DNA from: AWTP1-13 sp035550075 | GTDB taxonomy: Bacteria > Pseudomonadota > Alphaproteobacteria > Rhizobiales > Hyphomicrobiaceae | DNA: 6,463 bases | Direction: 5' to 3' | Assembly (NCBI GenBank): GCA_035550075.1 | Contig: DASZQG010000165.1 | Location: 1 to 6,463 of the forward strand | Part shown: positions 1 through 6,289 of the stretch, one piece after another | Position numbering within the stretch: position 1 is the stretch's first letter | Layout: each line of letters begins with the position of its first letter | The notes under the pieces: model-generated | Databases searched by the model: none | What the model saw: only the letters and a program-made list of their open reading frames with translations | Told to the model about the DNA's origin: nothing | Translations under genes and position numbers: made by a program

Positions 1-402
1 CGGCGGCGCCGGCATGGGCTGGCTGACCTGCCGCATCTGCCGCTCCAGGCGCCAAAGGATGGGCTCCGGGTCGAGCCGCAGCAGCTCGCAGAAGCCGCGC
101 ACGATGCGCACCGTCTCCTTCCAGTGCGGCAGCGCGGCGACGGCGCCGTTCTCGAAGTCCTCGATGGTGCGCGGGCTGGTGGCCAGGCGGCGCGCGATGG
201 TCTCGCGCGGCACGCGCAGGGCCAGGCGCATATTGCGGAAAATGCTGCCAAGATCTTCGTCGCGGCCGGCAGCGGGCGCGGCGGGGGACAGATGACCCGG
301 CGGAGGCGCCGTGACAAGGCCCAGCGGATGGCGCGGCGGCGCTGCACGGCGCGCGCTCGGGCGGACATCAGGCCGCGTCACCGGTTCCTTTCGCATACGC
401 AT
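1..402 (-). CDS. Helix-turn-helix domain protein, C-terminus cut by window edge
   Basis: This is an open frame of 134 codons running off the left edge, so the C-terminus is unseen. Residues 1-48 are Pro/Arg/Ala-rich and look disordered. Residues 51-110 (LGSIFRNMRLALRVPRETIA, then RRLATSPRTIEDFENG, then a helix ending ELLRLDP) have the pattern of a Cro/XRE-type or RodZ-like helix-turn-helix: a helix, a recognition-type helix after 'TSPRTIEDFE', and the 'LLRLDPEPIL' closing helix. Proteins of this kind commonly follow ptsP in alphaproteobacteria; some are RodZ-like and carry a later membrane segment, which cannot be tested here. Start choice is open. ATG at 402 and ATG at 396 lack a good ribosome binding site. 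GTG at 381 has AAGGA four bases upstream, which is close but usable. The gene lies about 90 bases after ptsP with a possible promoter of its own. DNA binding is inferred from the fold pattern only. Confidence 0.7.
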   Translation of the reverse strand, partial: MRMRKEPVTRPDVRPSARRAAPPRHPLGLVTAPPPGHLSPAAPAAGRDEDLGSIFRNMRLALRVPRETIARRLATSPRTIEDFENGAVAALPHWKETVRIVRGFCELLRLDPEPILWRLERQMRQVSQPMPAPP

Positions 403-430
403 GTGGAACGCTACTCACCGCTGAAGGTCA

Positions 431-463
431 GGCTAGTTTTTAGAAAAACCAGGCTCTTGTCAA
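431..463 (-). promoter_or_regulatory. Possible promoter with an AT-rich dyad upstream of the HTH gene
   Basis: On the minus strand a perfect TTGACA lies at 463-458. A weak -10 candidate follows, either TAAAAA at 442-437 (15-base spacer) or AAAACT at 440-435 (17-base spacer). The spacer is filled by an imperfect inverted repeat: arm GCCTGGTTTTT (454-444), centre CT, arm AAAAACTAGCC (441-431), with 9 of 11 positions paired. AT-rich sequence is rare in this window, so the stretch stands out. It sits 29 bases before the first possible start of the HTH gene. The -35 is convincing; the -10 and any operator role are inference. Confidence 0.35.
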
Positions 464-471
464 AATTGGCC

Positions 472-489
472 GGGCCCGTGGCGGGGCCG
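472..489 (-). terminator. Weak terminator-like hairpin after ptsP
   Basis: Immediately after the ptsP stop, the minus strand reads GGCCC (488-484), a six-base loop, then GGGCC (477-473): a perfect five-base GC stem. After a short gap four T residues follow at 465-462. The stem is short and the T run is displaced, so this may only attenuate transcription into the HTH gene. Confidence 0.25.
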
Positions 490-2784
490 CTAGATTTCCA
501 CGCCATGTTGCTCGGCAAAGCGCTTGAGAAGCGCGCGCAGGTTGCCGGCGCTCTTGGCCAGCTCCTGCCGCAGCCAGCGCTCCAGCAGCCCCGCGTCGAG
601 CGAAAGCACCATGGATTTGACCGGGCCGACGGAAACGGGCGACATCGATACCGCGCGGTAGCCCAGGCCGATCAGGGCCATCGCGTCGAGCGGCCGGCCG
701 GCCATCTCTCCGCACAGGCTCAACGGCTTGCCGTGGCGTTTGGCCGCGTCGGCGATGGCGCCGAGCGCTCTCAGCGGCGCGGCCGACAGCCCGTCGTAGC
801 GGGCGGCAACCCGGGCATTGTTGCGGTCGGAGGCGAAGAAGTATTGCAGCAGGTCGTTGCTGCCGACCGACACGAAATCCACCCGCGGCATCAGCGCATC
901 GAGCTCGTAGAGCAGCGACGGCACCTCGATCATGGCCCCGAGCAGCACGCGCTTTGGGCCGGGCATTCCGCGCCGGCGCAGCAGCTCCAGCTCGCGGTCG
1001 ATCAAGGCGCGCGCCATGTCGACCTCGCCGACGGCGGTGACCATCGGCAGCAGCAGGCGCAGCTCGCGCCCGGCGGTGGCGCGCAGCAGGGCCCGCACCT
1101 GGGTGCGCAACAGGCCCGGCCGGTCGAGCGAGAGGCGGATGGCGCGCCAGCCGAGCGCCGGGTTCTCCTCGTCGGGCTGGCGCAGATAGGGCAGCACCTT
1201 GTCGCCGCCTACGTCGAGGGTGCGGAACACGACCGGCTTGTCGCCGACCTGGGTGACGATGGCGCGGTACATCTGGGTCTGGCGATCGAGGCGCGGCAGG
1301 GTGGCGGAGACCATGAACTGCAGCTCGGTGCGGAACAGGCCGATGCCGTCGGCGCCCGACTCGGAGAGATGCGGGATGTCCATCATCAGGCCAGCGTTGA
1401 TGTGGAGCTCGATGCGCTGGCCGTCCCTGGTGATGGCCGGCGTGTCGCGCAGGGCGCGGTATTTGCGATGCCGGCGGGCACGGAAGCGGGCCTTGTCGCC
1501 ATAGGCGGTGATGACCTCGCTGGTGGGGCGGATGTGAACCTCGCCGCTGTCGGCATCGACGATGATCGGATTGCCCTGGGCGACGCGGTCGGTGACGCCG
1601 CGCACGTTGCCGACCGCGGCGATCCCCAATGCCCTGGCGACGATGGCGACATGGCTCTGGCCGCCGCCCTCCTCGATCACCAGGCCGCGCAGGCGCGAGC
1701 GCTCGTAATCGAGCAGATCGGCCGGGCTCATGCTGCGGGTGACAAGGATCGTGTCGTGCGGCAGCCGGCTGATGTCGGCGGCGTGCGGGCGCGGCCGCCC
1801 GGACAGAATGCGCAACAGCCGGTCGGACAGGGCGTCGAGATCTTTCAGGCGCTCGCGCCAGTAGGAGTCGGCCTGGCGCAGCATGCGGGCGCGGGTGTCG
1901 TTCTGCACGCGCTCGACGGCGGCTTCGGCCGACATGCCGCGCTTGACGGCCTCCTTCATGCGCCGCAGCCAGCCGCGGTCGTGGGCGAACATGCGGTAGA
2001 CCTCGAGCACCTCGCGGTGCTCGCCGGTCTGCGCCAGCTCACCCTGCTCGATCAGCTCGTCGATCGAGGATTTCAGCTCCTCGACGGCGGCCTCCAGGCG
2101 GCGGCTCTCCGCCTCCGGGTCCTGCGCCGTCAGCTCGGTGACCACCACGCGCGGCTCGTGCAGCACGACGTGGCCAAGCGCGATGCCTTCCGACAGCGGC
2201 TGGCCGCGGATCACCTGGCCGACGACGGTGGCGAAATCGGCTGCCGTGTTGGCGCCGGCCACGGAACCCGACAGCAGGTGCTCGGCCAGCACCATGGCGG
2301 CCGTCTGCAGCACCTCGACGTCCTCGTCGGTGTATTCCTTGAAGGCCTTGTTCTGGACGGTGAGCACGCCCAGCAGGTCGCCGCTGCGCAGGATCGGCAC
2401 CGCCAGGAACGAGTGGTAGATCTCCTCGCCCGTCTCCGGGCGGTAGGAGAAGGCGGGGTGGTTCTGAGCGTCCGGCTCATTGATCGGCACGGCCAGCTCC
2501 GCGCAGCGGCCGACCAGGCCCTCGCCGCGCTTCATGAAGGTATTGTGCACCGCGCCGGGGTTGAGGCCTTCGGTGGCGAACAATTCGAGGGTTCCGTCCT
2601 GGCGCTTGAGATAGATCGAGCACACCTCGGCCACCATCAGGCCGGCGATCTGGCGCACGATCTTGTCGAGGCGCGACTGGCCGTCGGACGGTTCGGCCAT
2701 GATCTCGCGCAAGCGGCGCATGAGAATGCGCAGCGCGGGCTCCGACGGAGCGATCCTGGGACTGTCGCCACCCCTTTCCTGCAT
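490..2784 (-). CDS. ptsP: Enzyme I of the nitrogen PTS (PtsP), PEP-protein phosphotransferase
   Basis: This cytoplasmic enzyme autophosphorylates from phosphoenolpyruvate and passes the phosphate to NPr and then EIIA-Ntr (PtsN), a regulatory relay that does not transport sugar. Numbering is from ATG 2784 (764 aa, a normal length for the family). A GAF domain covers about 35-170 ('RLDKIVRQIAGLMVAEVCSI', 'HSFLAVPIL', 'GVLTVQNK'). The helical HPr-binding region is about 195-317. The swivelling phosphohistidine domain has GGGQSHVAIVARALG with His378 as the expected phospho-acceptor. The PEP-binding barrel runs about 447-740, with DGIGLFRTE (479-487), FRTLDVGGDK (520-529), MIEVP (618-622), GSNDLLQY (641-648) and the catalytic Cys691 in CGEMAGRP. 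All key residues are present. The frame can be extended to a GTG at 2823 (777 aa), but ATG 2784 fits the family N-terminus better; GGGA lies just before it and AAGGTG further upstream. The gene follows lysC in the same direction. In enterobacterial and azotobacter PtsP the GAF domain senses glutamine/2-oxoglutarate balance; that role is inferred here. Confidence 0.96.
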   Translation of the reverse strand: MQERGGDSPRIAPSEPALRILMRRLREIMAEPSDGQSRLDKIVRQIAGLMVAEVCSIYLKRQDGTLELFATEGLNPGAVHNTFMKRGEGLVGRCAELAVPINEPDAQNHPAFSYRPETGEEIYHSFLAVPILRSGDLLGVLTVQNKAFKEYTDEDVEVLQTAAMVLAEHLLSGSVAGANTAADFATVVGQVIRGQPLSEGIALGHVVLHEPRVVVTELTAQDPEAESRRLEAAVEELKSSIDELIEQGELAQTGEHREVLEVYRMFAHDRGWLRRMKEAVKRGMSAEAAVERVQNDTRARMLRQADSYWRERLKDLDALSDRLLRILSGRPRPHAADISRLPHDTILVTRSMSPADLLDYERSRLRGLVIEEGGGQSHVAIVARALGIAAVGNVRGVTDRVAQGNPIIVDADSGEVHIRPTSEVITAYGDKARFRARRHRKYRALRDTPAITRDGQRIELHINAGLMMDIPHLSESGADGIGLFRTELQFMVSATLPRLDRQTQMYRAIVTQVGDKPVVFRTLDVGGDKVLPYLRQPDEENPALGWRAIRLSLDRPGLLRTQVRALLRATAGRELRLLLPMVTAVGEVDMARALIDRELELLRRRGMPGPKRVLLGAMIEVPSLLYELDALMPRVDFVSVGSNDLLQYFFASDRNNARVAARYDGLSAAPLRALGAIADAAKRHGKPLSLCGEMAGRPLDAMALIGLGYRAVSMSPVSVGPVKSMVLSLDAGLLERWLRQELAKSAGNLRALLKRFAEQHGVEI

Positions 2785-2917
2785 GGTTCCCGCTGCACCT
2801 TGACGGTATGGCCGGCGGGACACGCGCCCGCATCAGCCAGGCACGCCCTGAAGCCTGCGTTGCCCGCAGCCCGAAGGCGCTCCCTGCGACCCGGCCCTTT
2901 CCGCCGGACCCATGAAA

Positions 2918-4180
2918 TCAGTCTTTGCCGAGTTCGTATAGAGTATGCAGGGTGCGCACGGCGAGTTCGGCATAGGCCGCATCGATCAGCACGCTAATCT
3001 TGATCTCGGACGTCGATATGGCGAGGATGTTGATGCCTTTTTCGGCAAGCGCGTTGAACATCTGTGCTGCAACGCCCGCGTGACTGCGCATGCCGATGCC
3101 GATCACCGAGACCTTGGCGACATCGCTCGAGCTCTTGATCTGGAACGGGCCGATCTTCTGCTTCACCTCGTTCAGGACCTTCAGTACACGGGCGAGCTCG
3201 GATTCCTGCACCGTGAAGGTCATGTCGGTGAATTTGCCGTCGGCGGACAGGTTCTGGACGATCATGTCGACGTTGATGCTGGCCTCGGCCAGCGGACCGA
3301 AGATGGCGGCTGCCACGCCCGGCTTGTCGGCGATCTTGAGGAGCGTCACCTTCGCCTCGTCCTTGGCGTAGGCGATGCCGCTGACGACCCGTTGCTCCAC
3401 GATCTCTTCCTCGCTGCAAATGATGGTGCCGATTTCGTCCCAGGTGTCCGGCCGCACGGGCTTCAGGTCGGCGGGCGGGGTGAAGCTGGACAGCACGCGC
3501 AGGCGCATCCTGTGTACCATGGCCAGCTCGACCGAGCGCGTCTGCAGCACCTTGGAGCCGAGCGAGGCCATCTCCAGCATTTCCTCGTAGGAGACTTTGG
3601 CGAGGCGGCGGGCGCGCGGCACGATGCGCGGGTCGGTGGTGTAGACGCCGTCGACGTCGGTGTAGATGTCGCACAGGTCGGCGTTGATGGCGACGGCGAT
3701 CGCCACCGCGCTGGTGTCGGAGCCGCCGCGGCCGAGCGTTGATATGCGGTTGCGCGAGGGCTCCACGCCCTGGAAGCCGGTGACGACGGCGACGTCGCCC
3801 TGGTCGAGGCGGGCGCGGATCAGCTCGCCGGGAATGTCGGTGATGCGGGCAACGCCGTGGGCGCTGTCGGTGAGAATCGGCACCTGCCAGCCCTGCCAGG
3901 AGCGGGCCGGCACGCCGATCGACTGCAGGACGATCGCCAGCAGGCCGGCGGTAACCTGCTCGCCGGTCGCCACCACGGCATCGTATTCGCGCGCATCGTG
4001 AAAGGCAGACGCCTCGCGCACCCAGGCGACAAGCTGGTTGGTGACGCCGGCCATGGCGGACACCACGACGGCCACCTTGTTGCCTGCTTCCACCTCGCGC
4101 TTGACGTGAAGGGCGACGTTGCGGATGCGGCCAAGGTCGGCCACCGACGTGCCGCCGAATTTCATGACGATGTGCGACAT
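2918..4180 (-). CDS. lysC: Aspartate kinase (aspartokinase), lysine/threonine-regulated type
   Basis: The enzyme phosphorylates L-aspartate with ATP, the first step to lysine, diaminopimelate, threonine and methionine. The protein is 420 aa, usual for monofunctional alphaproteobacterial aspartokinase. The kinase domain (1-250) shows KFGGTSV (7-13), TGEQV (72-76), GRGGSDTSA (150-158) and TDVDGVYTTDPR (174-185), which bind aspartate and ATP. Two ACT domains follow, about 278-345 and 355-418, with SADGKFTDMTFTV and the typical MRSHAGVAAQMFNALAEKGINI / STSEIKISVLI segment. In this family these bind the feedback amino acids. ATG 4180 gives the family start MSHIVMKFGGTS; the frame stays open to 4312 but the added 44 residues are unlike the family. 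The ribosome binding site is poor (GGCGGG-type). The gap to ptsP (93-133 bases, depending on the ptsP start) has a small hairpin at 2855-2869 without a T run, so cotranscription is plausible. No frameshift or missing motif is seen. Confidence 0.97.
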   Translation of the reverse strand: MSHIVMKFGGTSVADLGRIRNVALHVKREVEAGNKVAVVVSAMAGVTNQLVAWVREASAFHDAREYDAVVATGEQVTAGLLAIVLQSIGVPARSWQGWQVPILTDSAHGVARITDIPGELIRARLDQGDVAVVTGFQGVEPSRNRISTLGRGGSDTSAVAIAVAINADLCDIYTDVDGVYTTDPRIVPRARRLAKVSYEEMLEMASLGSKVLQTRSVELAMVHRMRLRVLSSFTPPADLKPVRPDTWDEIGTIICSEEEIVEQRVVSGIAYAKDEAKVTLLKIADKPGVAAAIFGPLAEASINVDMIVQNLSADGKFTDMTFTVQESELARVLKVLNEVKQKIGPFQIKSSSDVAKVSVIGIGMRSHAGVAAQMFNALAEKGINILAISTSEIKISVLIDAAYAELAVRTLHTLYELGKD

Positions 4181-4338
4181 GGCCGCCCGCCGGATGCCCT
4201 CAGTCGTATCCCTGGCGCTCAAGCCGCGCCGCCAGCTACATGTGCCGGAAACCGGGCAACTCTTAGCCACTGGCGGGAGGGCAAGCAACAGCGCCCGGCG
4301 GCATTGACACAAAAAGTGTTGCGAGGCCCAAATGGCCG
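4181..4338. promoter_or_regulatory. Divergent lysC/ubiG intergenic region
   Basis: These 158 bases should contain start signals for both directions. Near the ubiG end, TTGACA (4304-4309) overlaps the dyad ACAC-AAAAA-GTGT (4307-4319). As a -35 for ubiG it would place the -10 at the ubiG start codon, so it is more likely an operator-like site or chance. For lysC, a weak pair on the minus strand is TTGCTT followed 17 bases later by TAAGAG, about 4288-4260. I see no riboswitch or leader-peptide attenuator upstream of lysC. Confidence 0.3.
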
Positions 4339-5097
4339 ATGAACAGCGCTCCGCAACCGGCGCCGGCCGGCACCCTCGACCCCGCGCAGGCGGCAGCCTT
4401 CGGCCGGCTCGCGGCGGAATGGTGGGATGCCAACGGCAAATTCCGCACGCTGCATCGGATCGGTCCGGCGCGGCTGACCTTTCTGCGCGACGAGATGGTG
4501 CGCCATTTCACGCCGGCCGCGCAGGGGCTGCGGGTGCTGGCGGGCCTCAGCGTGCTCGACGTAGGCTGCGGCGGCGGGCTGGTGGCGGAGCCGCTGGCGC
4601 GGCTCGGCGCGCGCGTCACGGGCCTGGACCCGGCGCCCGAGAACATCGAGGCGGCGCGGCGGCACGCCGACGGCCAGGGACTTGAGATCACCTACCGGGC
4701 CGGACGGGTGGAGGACCTGGCGGCGGAGGGGGGCGCGTTCGACACCGTGGTGTGCCTCGAGGTGATCGAGCACGTGCCCGACCCAGCCGCGTTTCTCGCC
4801 GTGTGCGCAAGCCTCGTGCGGCCCGGCGGGCTGCTGCTGCTCTCCACCCTCAACCGCACGCTGAAGGCCTATCTTCTGGCGATCATCGGCGGGGAGTATC
4901 TGCTGCGCTGGCTGCCGGTAGGCACGCATCAGTGGGAACGGTTCATCACGCCGGAGGAGCTCGGGCGGTACCTGGCCGCGGCCGGGCTTGGCGCCCCGCG
5001 TGTCAAAGGGCTCGTCTACAGCCCGCTCTCGGATGCGTGGTCGCTGAGCGACGACATCGACGTCAACTACTTCGCGGCCGCGGCCAAGCCGGCCTGA
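4339..5097 (+). CDS. ubiG: Ubiquinone biosynthesis O-methyltransferase UbiG
   Basis: UbiG is an SAM-dependent enzyme that carries out both O-methylations in the aerobic ubiquinone pathway, on the 2-polyprenyl-6-hydroxyphenol and on demethylubiquinol, at the inner face of the membrane. The 252-aa length is normal. Family features are visible in order: the N-terminal FGRLAAEWWDANGKFRTLHR (21-40) followed by a shortened IGPAR where most members have an Asn-Pro-x-Arg; SAM motif I VLDVGCGGG (72-80); the acidic residue at the end of strand 2, GLDPAPENI (95-103); motif II DTVVCLEVIEHVPDP (135-149); LVRPGGLLLLSTLNRT (159-174); and the C-terminal THQWERFITPEEL (196-208) and SDDIDVNYF (237-245). ATG 4339 is chosen by frame. 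A nearby ATG at 4332 is in another frame, and no strong ribosome binding site precedes 4339, so the true start is slightly uncertain. It is divergent from lysC, a common alphaproteobacterial arrangement. Confidence 0.96.
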   Translation: MNSAPQPAPAGTLDPAQAAAFGRLAAEWWDANGKFRTLHRIGPARLTFLRDEMVRHFTPAAQGLRVLAGLSVLDVGCGGGLVAEPLARLGARVTGLDPAPENIEAARRHADGQGLEITYRAGRVEDLAAEGGAFDTVVCLEVIEHVPDPAAFLAVCASLVRPGGLLLLSTLNRTLKAYLLAIIGGEYLLRWLPVGTHQWERFITPEELGRYLAAAGLGAPRVKGLVYSPLSDAWSLSDDIDVNYFAAAAKPA

Positions 5098-5128
5098 GAG
5101 GGCTCTTTACCCAACGCCTGGGTCACGC

Positions 5129-5147
5129 TCGCCAAGGGTGGCGATTT
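5129..5147 (+). terminator. Possible intrinsic terminator after ubiG
   Basis: TCGCC (5129-5133), loop AAGGGT, GGCGA (5140-5144) form a perfect five-base stem followed directly by TTTCTGCTCTCTCTC, a pyrimidine-rich tract. A second hairpin, ACCCA-ACGCC-TGGGT (5109-5123), lies just upstream. Together they suggest that ubiG transcription at least partly ends before the dehydrogenase gene. The stem is short, so this is tentative. Confidence 0.4.
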
Positions 5148-5163
5148 CTGCTCTCTCTCGGCC

Positions 5164-5892
5164 ATGGCGGAAATGACCGGAACTCGTGGCGTGATCGTCA
5201 CCGGTGCGGCGCACGGCATCGGCGCGGCGACGGCGCGGCGGCTGGCAGCCGGGGGCTGGCAGGTGGCCTGCGCGGACCTCGACGGCGACGGCGCGGCGCA
5301 GGTGGCGGATGGCATCGGCGGCGTCGCGGTGGCGTGCGATGTCGGCAGCGAAAGCGACGTCGAACACCTGGTCGCGGTGGCGCGCACGCGGCTCGGACGC
5401 ATCGACGCCATCGTATCCAATGCCGGCATCGGCCGCTTCAAGCCAATGGCGGAGACCACCTTGGCCGACTGGAATGCCGTGCTCGCCACCAACCTGACGG
5501 CGACCTTCCTGCTGGCGAAGGCGGCGGCGCACGACCTGGCGCGGGCGCGGGGCGCCATCGTCACCATCGCCTCGACGCGGGCGCACATGTCGGAGCCGGA
5601 CACGCTGGCCTATTCGGCCAGCAAGGGCGGGCTGGTCGCGCTGACTCACGCGCTGGCCATGACGATGGCGCCGCAGGTGCGGGTGAACTGCGTGTCGCCA
5701 GGGTGGATCGATACCGGCAAGCAGGGGGCGCTGAAGGCGAGCGATCACGCCCAGCATCCGGTGGGACGGGTGGGCCGGCCGGAGGACGTGGCGGCGGCGG
5801 TGGCCTACCTGCTGTCGGATGCGGCGGCGTTCGTGACGGGCGCCGAGCTGATCGTCGACGGCGGCATGACGCGAAAGATGATCTACACCTGA
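5164..5892 (+). CDS. Short-chain dehydrogenase/reductase (SDR), classical type
   Basis: A 242-aa NAD(P)-dependent oxidoreductase with a single Rossmann fold, the usual size for classical SDRs. It shows the cofactor motif TGAAHGIG (13-20), an acidic residue after strand 2 (CADLD, Asp38) that favours NAD(H) over NADP(H), the CDV motif (58-60), NAG (86-88), and the full catalytic set Asn110, Ser137, Tyr150 and Lys154 (AYSASKGG), then PGWIDT (179-184) and the C-terminal VTGAELIVDGGMTRKMIYT. The middle part (IASTRAHMSEPDTLAYSASKGGLVALTHALA) resembles a broad set of uncharacterised SDRs; the substrate cannot be read from sequence. ATG 5164 has no good ribosome binding site, and ATG 5173 (residue 4) is an alternative. 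It lies 66 bases after ubiG on the same strand with a terminator-like hairpin between, so a role in quinone synthesis should not be assumed. The stop codon forms the loop of a small inverted repeat. Confidence 0.9.
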   Translation: MAEMTGTRGVIVTGAAHGIGAATARRLAAGGWQVACADLDGDGAAQVADGIGGVAVACDVGSESDVEHLVAVARTRLGRIDAIVSNAGIGRFKPMAETTLADWNAVLATNLTATFLLAKAAAHDLARARGAIVTIASTRAHMSEPDTLAYSASKGGLVALTHALAMTMAPQVRVNCVSPGWIDTGKQGALKASDHAQHPVGRVGRPEDVAAAVAYLLSDAAAFVTGAELIVDGGMTRKMIYT

Positions 5893-5898
5893 GGTGTA
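5884..5898 (+). repeat. Inverted repeat centred on the SDR stop codon
   Basis: TACACC (5884-5889), TGA (5890-5892), GGTGTA (5893-5898): a perfect six-base stem whose three-base loop is exactly the stop codon. No T run follows, so it is not a standard terminator. It may stabilise the mRNA 3' end or be coincidental. Confidence 0.5.
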
Positions 5899-5939
5899 CG
5901 CGTGAAATTCCAGCGTGTCGCTTCTCTCATCCCGACTGA

Positions 5940-5970
5940 GCGTCACGGAAGCATGCCTTCGGCATGACGC
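5940..5970. repeat. Small compound palindrome downstream of the SDR gene
   Basis: The outer arms GCGTCA (5940-5945) and TGACGC (5965-5970) pair perfectly. Inside, TGCC (5954-5957), loop TTC and GGCA (5961-5964) form a second stem. An alternative fold pairs CATGCC (5952-5957) with GGCATG (5961-5966). There is no T run on either strand. It could be a short dispersed palindrome or the remains of one. Confidence 0.5.
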
Positions 5971-6006
5971 GAGCGCCTGACCCAGGGCCGCAAATAGCCA
6001 ACCCTC

Positions 6007-6111
6007 CTGTCATCCCGGCCGAACGCAGCGAGAGCCGGAACCCAAGGGCCGCGCGCGCACCCTCAACTCTGGGTCCCGGATCATCGCCTCCGGCGAAGTC
6101 CGGGATGACAG
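6007..6111. repeat. 105-bp palindromic intergenic repeat element
   Basis: The ends are a perfect 12-base inverted repeat, CTGTCATCCCGG (6007-6018) and CCGGGATGACAG (6100-6111). A second, inner pair is CCGGAACCCA (6035-6044) with TGGGTCCCGG (6070-6079), matching 9 of 10. Each half also carries its own small hairpin, for example GCCTCCGGC around 6086-6094. The overall form, with ends reading 'GTCATCCCGG ... CCGGGATGAC', is the same as the intergenic palindromes scattered in many alphaproteobacterial genomes. Open frames through it give the Arg/Pro/Ser-rich translations that are often misannotated as hypothetical proteins. Copy number in this genome cannot be known from one window. Confidence 0.75.
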
Positions 6112-6289
6112 AACGGGGAGAGGGGATCGGGCGGCGCTGCGGAGAAAGGTGCGATTCACCTTGTCCCGAAAAATCGTCGGGCGCCGGGTGCGCAACAGCG
6201 CGGCCCGCTTATCCCCGCACCCTGGCCGTGGGCGCATGATGCGCGCGCTGCCGGCTTGCGACGGGACGTGTGATGCATCCGTCTCGCAT
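6112..6289. other. Non-coding spacer with several small hairpins
   Basis: No believable gene is seen; open frames here are short, Arg/Pro/Ala-rich and share no recognisable domain. Three perfect inverted repeats occur: AAGGTG-CGATT-CACCTT (6146-6162), CCCGA-AAAATCG-TCGGG (6165-6181) and GCGCAT-G-ATGCGC (6232-6244). A weaker bulged hairpin pairs GCGACGG (6258-6264) with CCGTCTCGC (6279-6287). None has a following T run of terminator quality. Confidence 0.45.

Noticed and set aside
124..2997. Very long open frame (957 codons) on the plus strand, antisense to ptsP
   Set aside because: It is opposite a gene with complete family motifs. Its translation is Ala/Gly/His/Gln/Arg-rich without any domain, and long antisense frames are expected in GC-rich coding DNA where stop codons are rare.
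2945..3742. 265-codon plus-strand frame opposite lysC
   Set aside because: Composition is His/Asp/Gly/Val-rich with no recognisable motif; it mirrors lysC, which is certain.
4219..4929. 236-codon minus-strand frame opposite ubiG that could pass for a gene upstream of lysC
   Set aside because: It overlaps the coherent UbiG reading frame, and the translation has no family motif.
4752..5939. 395-codon plus-strand frame across ubiG and the SDR gene
   Set aside because: It overlaps two well-supported genes in a shifted frame and its translation is Arg/Gly/Ala low complexity.
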